Shown here in pieces: positions 6,385-14,129 of a DNA stretch of 18,245 nt. This stretch comes from JBFLXN01 sp040755715 [NCBI: Candidatus Edwardsbacteria bacterium]. Its GTDB lineage: Bacteria; Edwardsbacteria; AC1; JBFLXN01. The stretch is from positions 1 through 18,245 of the forward strand of contig JBFLXN010000043.1 of NCBI GenBank assembly GCA_040755715.1. Reading direction: 5' to 3'. A program made the position numbers and the translations under genes. Below the pieces are notes generated by a model, which saw nothing but the letters and a program-made list of their open reading frames with translations, did not search any database and was not told where the DNA came from. Within the stretch, counting starts at the first letter, position 1. The number at the start of each line of letters is the position of its first letter.

Positions 6385-9300
6385 CTATAAATAAAGTGGT
6401 GTAGGAAATATAACGATGAGTTTTTTTTCGCCTTGGTTATTTGGCTTCTCGTGTTTGAGAGTGCATCCATATGTAGCACAGAATTCGTTTGTCATTCGGA
6501 TACCACCAATTCCTTCAAGATTATAGTCTCCAGAGATGTTGTCTGTGAATTCAAGACAGACGCAGTCTCTTTGTTGAAACACTTTAATACAAGCTATTCC
6601 GTCTTCATGATTCTTCTTGTGTTTCTTTAAGTTTTCGATGAATTCACTAACAATTTCCATTAAACCTCTTCTATTACAAAAAACAGAAGACAAATCTGAA
6701 CTATGATCTATCTCTTTTGCTATTTTTATTATGCTGCCATTTCTTGCAACTACTTCATTCGGAAATTCATTAATAAAATTATTGTCAAAATTAAAGTATA
6801 ATTCTTTCTCTATCATTTCACCGATTTCCATCCGAAGGTCATCAATTTTTATACTTCGAAGGCAAATTTCTTTTATTATTGTTTGTCGATCACTTAAATC
6901 CAAAGAATCATCTATAATTGTCTGGTTAATTTTCGATAATTTCGACACATAACTGTCAAGTTCATCTAACTTAGCGGCAAATTTTGTATGTCGCTGAGTT
7001 AGATTTGACCACATGCTATATCTATGAAGAGTGCTGATTAACGGTGAAATGTCTATTTTCCATCCGATACATACTCTTTCTGTAAAATCTTTAATCTGTT
7101 CCCATGATACTGTTTGAGGTTTAGCAGATATCGTTGCAAAAGTTTTTGATGGGTTTGAAAAATTACCACTATGTCGAAGGTTGTGTTGTAAAGACGTAAT
7201 AGTTGAAATGGTTTTTATATAGTTTTCGGTATCTTTTTTTATTCGTTTTTTTATTATATCAATCGTTTCTGAGAATAACTTTCCAGATTTTGGGTAATTA
7301 TTTTGTCGACAGAATGCACGGAAATCATCTATCTCTAATGGCAGCGCATTAATTAGAAGCAAGCCTATACATATTTCCTTAATATCTGTATAAGAATTAA
7401 TAAATCTTTTCATCATATTAATGGCTTTTGCTATAAATACTTGTGGGATTAAATGGATAATAGCACCGATTACTCTTCCTATTTGAAAGGGTGGAGTCTC
7501 TTGTTCAAGTATTTCATAAAGACGGTTTTTTATTAATGGGAAGGAAGTCTTTGTTGCAGATTTTTTGAGGCGTCTTTCTATCTCATCTTCTGTGAAGATT
7601 GTGCTAAGACGCTCCACAGATATAACTTCTATAAAACGATCTTTGAGGTCATTACTTTTGTTTAACTCATCATAAAGTAACTCACGACTCTCATTATCAT
7701 ACATAGTTCCTTCATATAGAGCTCGTAAATATGCTCGATTCATACTATGATCGGAAAGTTTTTTTCTAATATTATCCTTTCCATCACCATATTCAAGAAC
7801 AATGGGTTTGTTCTCAGAAATCTTCTCTTTGATAGCAATTTCGATTTCAGATTCTTGATCTAATAACATTTGAGACGCAAGGTTTTGCAATTCATCAAGC
7901 CTTTTATTAACAGTGCACATGGGACAATTCCCACCAATAATTGGATATGCGCCTATCGGAAAGTCTAAAAAAATTCCAAAATGTAGAAAGGCATTTCTAT
8001 ATCGCTGAATTCCATCAAAAAATGATCTGTGATAAGGATCCATACGTGCTACAAAACATAATAACAATATATTATCCGGTGCCTTTCTTGAAACGAACTC
8101 AACTGATAACCGTGAAGTTTCCCCACTAGCAATTGCAGATTGAATTATTAACCAATTTTTCTTTTTTTCATTTGAACTTCTATTGATCAAAATGTCCTTA
8201 TTTAAAGGGATATCTGGTTTTAGAAGCTTTTCCCTTTCAACATATTCTACTTTTGCATTTGGCAGTAAATTGTTTAATACGGTCTCTAACCATTTAATCT
8301 CAGGATTACACAACATTATGTGCCACTCATCTGTTACATAATCTGATTCTTGTTTTTGTCCATGCGATTGTTTTTCAATAAATAATATATGGTTCCAGAT
8401 CCATGCTTCAATGTCTGATTTCAATGCGTTCATAAGTTTTGGAATATGTAAAAAATGTGAATAATGTTTTCCTTTATATTCGCAATGTGCAGAAAATAGG
8501 GCATCAGTTTTTTTTGCTGGCCCTTTGAGCATTTGTAAAAGAGATATTCGAGTATTAGGGGGTCTGATACATAGGGTGGGGGCTGCTGTTTTAGAATCAA
8601 CAATATATATTTTCCCTAATGCTGGTGGTTTGTTATGAATTTCAATTGGATCTTCTATGATCGAACTCACAGGAATCAACTCTTTTTGGTTTCCACTATA
8701 AAGATGTAAAAAATCTGTTACCGCGTTTCTATTTGCGCGTGCATCAATCATTGTAATTATCTTACTTATTTTAATTGAATAAGCCCACGAAAGTAATTCT
8801 TGAATCGTTTGTCCTCTACAAATAACATCCGTTAGAATAACACCATGGGTGTTTATCTGAGTATGAGATAAAATCTTACCGATTGCATTATGTTCCCGAA
8901 ATATAAAAATTTCTGGTCTTTTTCCATTTTCTTCCATTATCCCAACAATTTCATCTGCAAGAGGCTTAATCGCTGAAGTGGTTAGCATAATAACATCTGG
9001 GATTTCGTCACATTGTCCAAAATACCATTCTGCAATTCTTCTTCGATCAAACAACTCTGTTATAGCCTTTGGGATTTCGTAATATTTTTCAGTATAATAT
9101 TTGTCTTCAATTAAAAAAGGGCCAGATTCATGTAGAACTTCTGGTCTCTTTAAAACTTCATTAAGATGAGACTTGAGGGTATGATAATATAAAGACTTGA
9201 GTTTATTTAGTGTGGGTTGTAATACAGAGAAAATTAGTGTGCTTGATCTTTCCTTATTTTCTAAAATTGAGGCGTCAAATTTTATAAATTTGTTAAGAAT

Positions 9301-10743
9301 TAATTCACTAGCATAAACTGAACCCGAAATAAAAGTAGAATAAGGGGGGGATGTATTTTTTTCAATATTTACTGGAAATAATGAAAAAACCCTCGGATTA
9401 CACCAAATTAAAGTATGTTTTGCCCTTAATATAATAGCACTTACCCCAACGAGAAAAATCAATATCGCTCTAGGAGTGAGCGGGAAAGGCGGAGGCATAA
9501 TAAGCGTTATACCATTTTTATCCCTATAAATATTAATATGATCGTTTACGATTTTTAATGCCGTAGCAACTGTATCAGAAATATCATTTTCTGTAGTAAA
9601 CGTCTTAAATGGCGCAATTACATTTGGATTCCCAGTTGTTTGGAAATCAAATTGATTCTGTTCAAAAGAGTAAACTGGAATTCTTTGAGTTACCGATAGT
9701 GGTTTCTTAATTAAAGGAATCCGAAGGAGGTAATGCGTGCCAGGAAGACGAGCTAGGATTTTCAACCCAAGATCATTTCTGCCTGTTATGCGAGGAGCCT
9801 TTGTATCGCTATAATAATCAAATCCGAGAATCGCTTGCGGAGTGCGAACAATTAGTTGGCCTTGATTTGATTTAACTGCTTGTAAAACACAGTATAAACC
9901 TGAAGCTACATCAGTCGTTTTGATCTGTAATGTTATATCCGAAATTACTTTTGCTATCCTTTTTTTTCTACCCTCATAATCACTTGTTGAAAAAAAATCA
10001 AATGCGTAAGTTAATAGGTTTTCCTCTTTTCTGTTGTTCTTGCCTAAATTAAAATATGGCTTATAATCAACTTTATAAAATTTTCTCAGTTTATTGTTTA
10101 TCCCGCTACCAAGATCCCCTAACATAATTTCAATATACGGCACACCCTCATCAAAAACAGCCATTAACCCACCAGTATTTTCCTCCCTCTTGCCAGAGGA
10201 TATTGCATGTGCTACAGCATAATGTGGGCATGTCCCGCTAGCATGTATATAAATGTTCTCTAATAATTCATATATAATTACGTCAAAAACGTCTTTAACA
10301 GCCTGTGCTTCAGGGCTACCTAAGTTCAATTTTCTTATATAATGATCTGCATTATATTGGAAACTCTTGGTGATTTTCTCGAGAGATTCTGGCATGATTA
10401 AGGGGATACCATCATTTGGAAACTGTGCAGAATGATAAGGAAGATGGATTTTTTTATCATTGTTAAGTTGACTGAAAATATCATAATTGAGAAATATTTT
10501 TGCTACCTGTTGGGGTATGAACTCTCGTTCTGGTAAAAGAACCCTTACAGATTCTATATTTTTCTGTCTAGCTAAATGCTTTACCCATGAAAAGAAAAGA
10601 CTAGCAGGGAAAAAACCTGCCCATTCTATGTGCTGCAAATCAAATACAACATTGCGTTCTTTCAAACTTTCCCTGTAATATTGGTTAAGTATTCTCTCGA
10701 AAACTGAAATATAGAGTTTTCCTGATATATCTATTTTTTCCAT
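6385..10743 (-). CDS. Giant STAS-GHKL-PRTase-PRTase-GHKL fusion protein (1452 aa)
   Basis: In order from ATG 10743: a STAS-like region (1-95); a GHKL ATPase (about 150-345) with N-box ELLENIYIHA (159-168), G1 box GDLGSGI (209-215), a G2-like SGLYCVLQAV (281-290) and PGTHYLLRIPL (334-344); a linker; a PRTase fold (about 540-690) with PRPP-loop-like VILTDVICRGQTI (635-647), preceded by LTTSAIKPLADEI; a second, degenerate PRTase-like stretch (about 800-925) with IIQSAIASGETSR (866-878) and a CPMC pair (941-944); a long helical region (960-1330); and a second GHKL-like domain (1335-1450) with EFIENLKKH, DNISG and EGIGGIRM. No membrane segment is evident, so it is probably cytosolic. ATG 10743 follows AAAAGGAAA by 6 bases; TTG 10761 is less likely. 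STAS and GHKL are the parts of anti-sigma partner switches, which suggests regulated signalling. The PRTase domains suggest nucleotide or base handling or sensing. Whole-length match to a known family: none that I recognise. Confidence 0.82.
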   Translation of the reverse strand: MEKIDISGKLYISVFERILNQYYRESLKERNVVFDLQHIEWAGFFPASLFFSWVKHLARQKNIESVRVLLPEREFIPQQVAKIFLNYDIFSQLNNDKKIHLPYHSAQFPNDGIPLIMPESLEKITKSFQYNADHYIRKLNLGSPEAQAVKDVFDVIIYELLENIYIHASGTCPHYAVAHAISSGKREENTGGLMAVFDEGVPYIEIMLGDLGSGINNKLRKFYKVDYKPYFNLGKNNRKEENLLTYAFDFFSTSDYEGRKKRIAKVISDITLQIKTTDVASGLYCVLQAVKSNQGQLIVRTPQAILGFDYYSDTKAPRITGRNDLGLKILARLPGTHYLLRIPLIKKPLSVTQRIPVYSFEQNQFDFQTTGNPNVIAPFKTFTTENDISDTVATALKIVNDHINIYRDKNGITLIMPPPFPLTPRAILIFLVGVSAIILRAKHTLIWCNPRVFSLFPVNIEKNTSPPYSTFISGSVYASELILNKFIKFDASILENKERSSTLIFSVLQPTLNKLKSLYYHTLKSHLNEVLKRPEVLHESGPFLIEDKYYTEKYYEIPKAITELFDRRRIAEWYFGQCDEIPDVIMLTTSAIKPLADEIVGIMEENGKRPEIFIFREHNAIGKILSHTQINTHGVILTDVICRGQTIQELLSWAYSIKISKIITMIDARANRNAVTDFLHLYSGNQKELIPVSSIIEDPIEIHNKPPALGKIYIVDSKTAAPTLCIRPPNTRISLLQMLKGPAKKTDALFSAHCEYKGKHYSHFLHIPKLMNALKSDIEAWIWNHILFIEKQSHGQKQESDYVTDEWHIMLCNPEIKWLETVLNNLLPNAKVEYVEREKLLKPDIPLNKDILINRSSNEKKKNWLIIQSAIASGETSRLSVEFVSRKAPDNILLLCFVARMDPYHRSFFDGIQRYRNAFLHFGIFLDFPIGAYPIIGGNCPMCTVNKRLDELQNLASQMLLDQESEIEIAIKEKISENKPIVLEYGDGKDNIRKKLSDHSMNRAYLRALYEGTMYDNESRELLYDELNKSNDLKDRFIEVISVERLSTIFTEDEIERRLKKSATKTSFPLIKNRLYEILEQETPPFQIGRVIGAIIHLIPQVFIAKAINMMKRFINSYTDIKEICIGLLLINALPLEIDDFRAFCRQNNYPKSGKLFSETIDIIKKRIKKDTENYIKTISTITSLQHNLRHSGNFSNPSKTFATISAKPQTVSWEQIKDFTERVCIGWKIDISPLISTLHRYSMWSNLTQRHTKFAAKLDELDSYVSKLSKINQTIIDDSLDLSDRQTIIKEICLRSIKIDDLRMEIGEMIEKELYFNFDNNFINEFPNEVVARNGSIIKIAKEIDHSSDLSSVFCNRRGLMEIVSEFIENLKKHKKNHEDGIACIKVFQQRDCVCLEFTDNISGDYNLEGIGGIRMTNEFCATYGCTLKHEKPNNQGEKKLIVIFPTPLYL

Positions 10744-10940
10744 ATAGAATTTCCTTTTCAAGAGAGTGGCGCTAATGCTTGGTAAAGGCCACCCTCCTTC
10801 TATACCGTAGAATTCACAATTATAAATTCTTCGTGGCGATTATATGGTTAATTGCAATCGAACTATTTCTATTTTTTAATCCCCCCTTACAGGTTACTAT
10901 CGACTCTGTCTTGCTCTGCGATATATACTAAACTTCGCTA

Positions 10941-10976
10941 AAATTTGATATATTGGAGTCATAATATATCGAGTTT
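10941..10976. repeat. Palindromic AT-rich repeat, copy 2 of 3
   Basis: On the minus strand it reads AAACTCGATATATTATGACT then CCAATATATCAAATTT. It has the same arms and spacing as copies 1 and 3, with substitutions in one arm (CAAATTT in place of TGAGTTT), so it is a slightly decayed copy. It lies about 200 bases upstream of the large GHKL/PRTase gene. Confidence 0.5.
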
Positions 10977-10999
10977 TGGACATTTATTTAGGACTACTC

Positions 11000-11171
11000 T
11001 CAGGAAAGGGCCAAAGGATGATTATCAAAATGTTCATGCCAGCTTTCAGTAAACACAGCACAGGTTGATGGAGAAATTGTAAGGCGGACCCCCCCATGAA
11101 GCCCTTTAACATCAACGTATAATTTGTCACCCTCTAGAACGATTAATTAACATTCGTGCGGCACTTACCAT
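11000..11171 (-). pseudogene. Frameshifted small gene remnant
   Basis: From ATG 11171 the minus strand reads MVSAARMLINRS and then stops. One base out of phase it continues from VLEGDKLYVDVKGLHG through SWHEHFDNHPLALS to TGA at 11000. The second part has a plausible mix of hydrophobic and charged residues, so I read it as a single roughly 57-residue gene with one frameshift. It starts 25 bases after the attC-like site at 11197-11260, as the next cassette gene in the minus-strand array would. Family unknown; a chance open frame cannot be excluded. Confidence 0.35.
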
Positions 11172-11196
11172 TAAAGGTAATTAAAAGTACATATGT

Positions 11197-11260
11197 TGCG
11201 AACCTATGAAGCTCGATTCGGCAAGACAGTAAGCACGTCTTGTTGAATGCCATGTTAGCA
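11197..11260 (-). repeat. attC-like site A (minus-strand array)
   Basis: Read on the minus strand it begins TGCTAAC and ends GTTCGCA, outer boxes that are inverse in 6 of 7 bases. The inner arms pair ATG..GC..ATTC..CAAGAC with GTCTTG..GAAT..GC..CAT, with extra unpaired bases in one arm and a 9-base loop. It begins 2 bases after the stop of the DUF4365-like gene, the position expected for attC in a cassette. The GTTCGCA box departs from the GTTRRRY consensus. Confidence 0.6.
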
Positions 11261-11262
11261 GT

Positions 11263-12126
11263 TTATTTATTGTTCACATTATCCTTGTGTTCTGAGTTAT
11301 CTCTTATCATTCCCCGTTCTACCAATAAATTATTTGCTACTTCTAAAGTCTGATGACTTACCTCAAATTTTTTATATAAGCTTATCATATATTTAGGGAA
11401 TTCAGTCGCGATGCCTTTGGTCTTTGCTAATTGATGAATTAATCTTGCTAAAAATGGCTCAATAAATTCCAAAGTTTTTTTCACATCCTTATCAGTTACA
11501 GTAAAATCAGATATCGTAATCATAGTGAAGCAATCTATTTGTGGAGGTTGATTTGTACTCCATTGAGCTCCTTTATATATACCAAATTGTCTGCATCGAA
11601 TATTGTCCGAAGCTATCTCTATCCATTCAGATAGAATATTAAATGCAAAACTATTGAAGTCTGATTTAAAAATATCTGCTATTGACCATTCAATTATTGG
11701 GGAACCGAGATAAACTTCTAATTCTTTAAAGTCGTCTCTCGTCGCCCCTTCACCAAACAATATCTTTACATATGTATATTCATTATTATCAAGAAATTCA
11801 TATAGCTTATTCGTAGAGAATAAATAAATTTTCGCATTTTCCCCATCAACAAGACCCCAGAAAAATGGTATATTGATCATTTTTAACCAATTCACGTCAT
11901 CTTTTTCAAATACAATTTCCTGAATCAAGGATGATTTCAACTGGACATAAAATGATTGTTGCGCGAATAAAAGCCTTCCATCCGGCTGAAATAATGTCAC
12001 TACAGCATCCATGCCTACGTCCTCTTCTCTCGGAATCGGAGCAACAGCTCCAATCCCTTCCAACAAACAGATACCTAGAGTTTCTTTTAAATCACCGCTT
12101 CTATAATTTTTAATTTTTTTTGCCAT
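11263..12126 (-). CDS. DUF4365-like protein, probable PD-(D/E)XK nuclease fold (287 aa)
   Basis: The N-terminal 100 residues match the DUF4365 pattern: an early GDLKETLGICLL helix, EEDVGMDAVVT (D36, D40), then SFYVQLKSS with Q62 and K64, and INIPFFWGLVD further on. D40 with QLK recalls the catalytic set of PD-(D/E)XK enzymes. The domain is common in defence islands, but its activity is not settled. The C-terminal half (about 150-287) is unassigned. The Glu usual in the family's first helix is partly kept (KETLG). ATG 12126 has only a weak upstream site (TTGAAATT), common in cassettes that lack their own strong start. It sits between attC-like sites B and A, so it is a single-gene cassette. 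Confidence 0.7.
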   Translation of the reverse strand: MAKKIKNYRSGDLKETLGICLLEGIGAVAPIPREEDVGMDAVVTLFQPDGRLLFAQQSFYVQLKSSLIQEIVFEKDDVNWLKMINIPFFWGLVDGENAKIYLFSTNKLYEFLDNNEYTYVKILFGEGATRDDFKELEVYLGSPIIEWSIADIFKSDFNSFAFNILSEWIEIASDNIRCRQFGIYKGAQWSTNQPPQIDCFTMITISDFTVTDKDVKKTLEFIEPFLARLIHQLAKTKGIATEFPKYMISLYKKFEVSHQTLEVANNLLVERGMIRDNSEHKDNVNNK

Positions 12127-12142
12127 AATTTCAATTATATTC

Positions 12143-12205
12143 TGCTAACGTATTTGCTGACTGGGCGCGCGCTTTTTGCGTGCCCCTACCAGCAGATGAT
12201 TATAA
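12143..12205 (-). repeat. attC-like site B (minus-strand array)
   Basis: The minus strand shows a stem of CTGCTGGTAGGGGCACGC against GCGCGCGCCC..CAGCA around an AAAAA loop, ending in the box GTTAGCA. The opposite outer box is degenerate (TTATAAT where ..AAC is expected). It starts 6 bases after the stop of the gene ending at 12212 and ends 17 bases before the next ATG (12126). Confidence 0.55.
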
Positions 12206-12211
12206 GATATT

Positions 12212-12784
12212 TTATTTTTTATTCTCTAGTTTATCTTTATAAATGCTCATAAGTTTCTCACCGCTATCAAGATGAGAACTCCATATGGCTTTTTCGCCTT
12301 CTGTTTCATATTCACCAATCAAGGTGACCGTCTTATTATTACGATCTATGCGAAAAATTAATCTTCCAGCGCCAAAAGAATGTTCCATAACATTATACGG
12401 TTCAGACTTTTGATAAGCTTCGACTTCGTCTTTGTCCCACTTACTTATCTGATATATAAATGATTGAACCATTAACCTTCCATTGACAGGGCTTACCTCT
12501 GCTCTAGATTCAATGCATACGCCGTCTGCTTGGTTACAATAAATATCTACCGTATTTATTGTTGTTACTCCATTATAAAGAAACTGTCCTCCAGCATCGC
12601 CAATCCAGCTCCCTTTTACTAGTATAGAATAAAGATCGGGGACATCGGTGAATCCCTATTTCGGCCACGGCGTTATTGAATCTTGAGAATCAAGTTGTTT
12701 GCTTTGCGATGCTGCATGAATATTATAGCCCCATATCGGTGTAAGAATTATTAAGGTTGCTATTAAAACTGTTTTTTTATGCAT
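12212..12784 (-). pseudogene. Secreted protein gene with an in-frame amber stop
   Basis: ATG 12784 opens a frame with a clear signal peptide (MHKKTVLIATLIILTPIWGY, likely cut near IHAA). Codon 43 is TAG (12658-12656), yet the same frame runs on without a break through FTDVPDLYSILVKGSW, a two-Cys stretch (YCNQADGVC) and the open part from ATG 12472 to the stop at 12212. Joined, it would be about 190 residues, a periplasmic or exported protein of unknown family. The internal ATG 12472 would give only an 86-residue piece without a signal. It lies between attC-like sites C and B as a cassette. A nonsense mutation is the simplest reading; a sequencing error or read-through are alternatives. Confidence 0.65.
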
Positions 12785-12814
12785 TTGCTGCCTCAATTTT
12801 TACTTATAGTACAG

Positions 12815-12895
12815 CGTTAACCCGCGACCCTGTGCCACAAGACACAAGCCGATCCGAGCATAAGGGCGGGCATAAAGGTCGTCGACGGGTTAGGC
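12815..12895 (-). repeat. attC-like site C (minus-strand array)
   Basis: On the minus strand it starts GCCTAAC, an exact RYYYAAC box, and ends GTTAACG. The arms pair AACCCG[T]CGACGACC with GGTCGCGGGTT, with an extra unpaired T and a short bulge. It lies 1 base after the stop of the gene ending at 12897 and 30 bases before the next start (12784). It is the best match in the window to the integron attC layout. Confidence 0.7.
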
Positions 12896-12896
12896 G

Positions 12897-13457
12897 TCAC
12901 TTTGTCTCTCTCTCTAGATGGCTCTGAAGAGCAGAGGCCAACTCAATATAAGAGCGAACAGATTCCTTGGTTGGCTCAGGTCCCACTAGATGAGCGACAT
13001 CGTTTCTTAGGCGTCGCAGCTCATGGTAGAGCGTTACTTGGCTCTGATCTATCTTCCCGGATTGAACCAGAGTCTGGGACAACATCGCAGCTGGCACATA
13101 ACCCGTCTTTGATGCTTTTGATGTGTCTTGGGATAGCGCAGCGCGTGCGGCAGCCTCAAGACGGACCCACGACTCTAGGATTGCTGAGCGAGGATGCAAT
13201 TCGGCAAGTTGAAACAGGAATTTCTTTGATGCTATATCTGCTGCACGATCCGGTGCAATACGATCTTTTAAATCAGCGGATTCCTTGAGCTGTTTTACCT
13301 CTAGATCAAACTCCGCTTCTACAGGTCCAGCCTTCAGCTTTTTTAAGAAAGGAGCGGCTTTGACTATCTCACCCCTGAATAACATCACAAGAGCGACAGC
13401 CGCCACTGGCCAAGCCAATGATCCGACGATGTTTGCAATGAATGTAAGACTGTCCAT
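12897..13457 (-). CDS. Membrane-anchored HEPN-like protein (186 aa)
   Basis: Residues 4-27 form one membrane segment (ANIVGSLAWPVAAVALVMLF). A basic, helical cytoplasmic part follows, with KKLKAGPVEAEFDLEVKQL at about 39-57. The C-terminal part contains LRRLRNDVAHL (about 147-157), the RN..AH pattern of HEPN/DUF4145-type helical bundles, which in some defence proteins is an RNase site; the catalytic use here is not proven. ATG 13457 has CGGAG 8 bases upstream. It is the first gene of the minus-strand cassette array and is followed by attC-like site C. A GTTAACT box at 13473-13479 lies just before its start, as a cassette boundary would. Confidence 0.75.
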   Translation of the reverse strand: MDSLTFIANIVGSLAWPVAAVALVMLFRGEIVKAAPFLKKLKAGPVEAEFDLEVKQLKESADLKDRIAPDRAADIASKKFLFQLAELHPRSAILESWVRLEAAARAALSQDTSKASKTGYVPAAMLSQTLVQSGKIDQSQVTLYHELRRLRNDVAHLVGPEPTKESVRSYIELASALQSHLERETK

Positions 13458-13592
13458 GAGTATAACTCCGATAGTTAACGGTGGCAGCCAATGGCAGCCA
13501 GGGCTTCCACTGACTTAAAATTTTAAATTATGAATCCCCCATAGCTTACTGCTGAAGCTGTTTGATCGATATCATACACCAATTTTTACCAT

Positions 13593-13627
13593 AAACTCAA
13601 TATATAATGGTGATAATATATTGAGTT
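13593..13627. repeat. Palindromic AT-rich repeat, copy 3 of 3
   Basis: AACTCAATATAT (13594-13605) is the exact inverse of ATATATTGAGTT (13616-13627), with a 10-base centre. It is the most perfect of the three copies. A further inverted half-like sequence CCAAAAACTCAATAG lies at about 13673-13687. Confidence 0.65.
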
Positions 13628-13817
13628 CCTGCTACTTTTTGCCGTAACTGACTGTTTTTTAGTTGGCAAATCGTCCAAAAACTCAATAGAAAACAATGTG
13701 GCTTTTCTGGATTAGCCTCTTTCATCCGCATAATTTTTCGGGGGCTAAATATTTAGCGATTCATATTTCTTCAATCCCAACGGACGATAGGGGAGAAATT
13801 GTAACTGCGGCACATTA

Positions 13818-14129
13818 TTAAGGAAGGATTAAGGATAAGAATTCGCTTTTTCGGCTATCATCTAGAGCAAGGGCGACATTGTGTGTCAATTTTTTCTGCT
13901 GTCCATATTTGCTGCCAGGCCATACATCAACCATTAAATATTCTCTGGTAAAACCATAGCTGGGACGGGTTTTTGCGTTCTACAAGCGACGATCATTCTC
14001 CGGGAAGGGTAAGGGTGCCAGAGGAAGTTTCCCCAGCTCCTCCCTAAACTGGAAAAACTCTCTATTAACTGAATCTCGTACTTGATTGACTGCAATTAAC
14101 GTTCCCGATTTGGCATGAAAACGAGCAGC
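13818..14129 (-). pseudogene. Decayed coding remnant with one in-frame amber codon
   Basis: After an upstream stop (14132-14130) the minus strand reads ARFHAKSGTLIAVNQV..., about 49 residues ending LPFPENDRRL. It meets TAG at 13982-13980, then continues in the same frame as NAKTRPSYGFTREYLMVDVW... to TAA at 13820-13818. Composition on both sides of the TAG looks protein-like. No start codon or binding site fits its 5' end, so it is a truncated piece of a gene I do not recognise. Confidence 0.35.

Larger units (their letters stand above)
10744..11262. other. Intergenic region upstream of the large operon
   Basis: It holds the leader of the large minus-strand gene, a palindromic repeat (10941-10976), a frameshifted small remnant (11000-11171) and an attC-like site (11197-11260). 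The minus strand has AAGGAGGG at 10792-10799 but no ATG follows at proper distance. TATAAT-like hexamers occur on the minus strand (for example around 10840-10845 in CATATAATCG), but I see no well-spaced -35 box, so no promoter is called. Confidence 0.45.

Noticed and set aside
6375-6479. Upstream start giving a 537-residue receiver-kinase
   Set aside because: It would overlap the preceding gene by 95 bases, and the extra residues are the antisense-like shadow of that gene's end; AGGAG fits ATG 6374.
10744-10999. Retron or other structured ncRNA upstream of the large gene
   Set aside because: No reverse transcriptase is present and I see no long paired arms other than the short palindrome.
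12656-12658. Pyrrolysine or other programmed read-through at TAG as the preferred explanation
   Set aside because: TAG ends the large gene at 6385-6387 normally and no pyl genes are in view; a nonsense mutation is simpler.
12902-13288. Plus-strand open frame of 128 codons
   Set aside because: Antisense to the HEPN-like membrane protein gene, which has a membrane segment, RN..AH motif and a good ribosome site.
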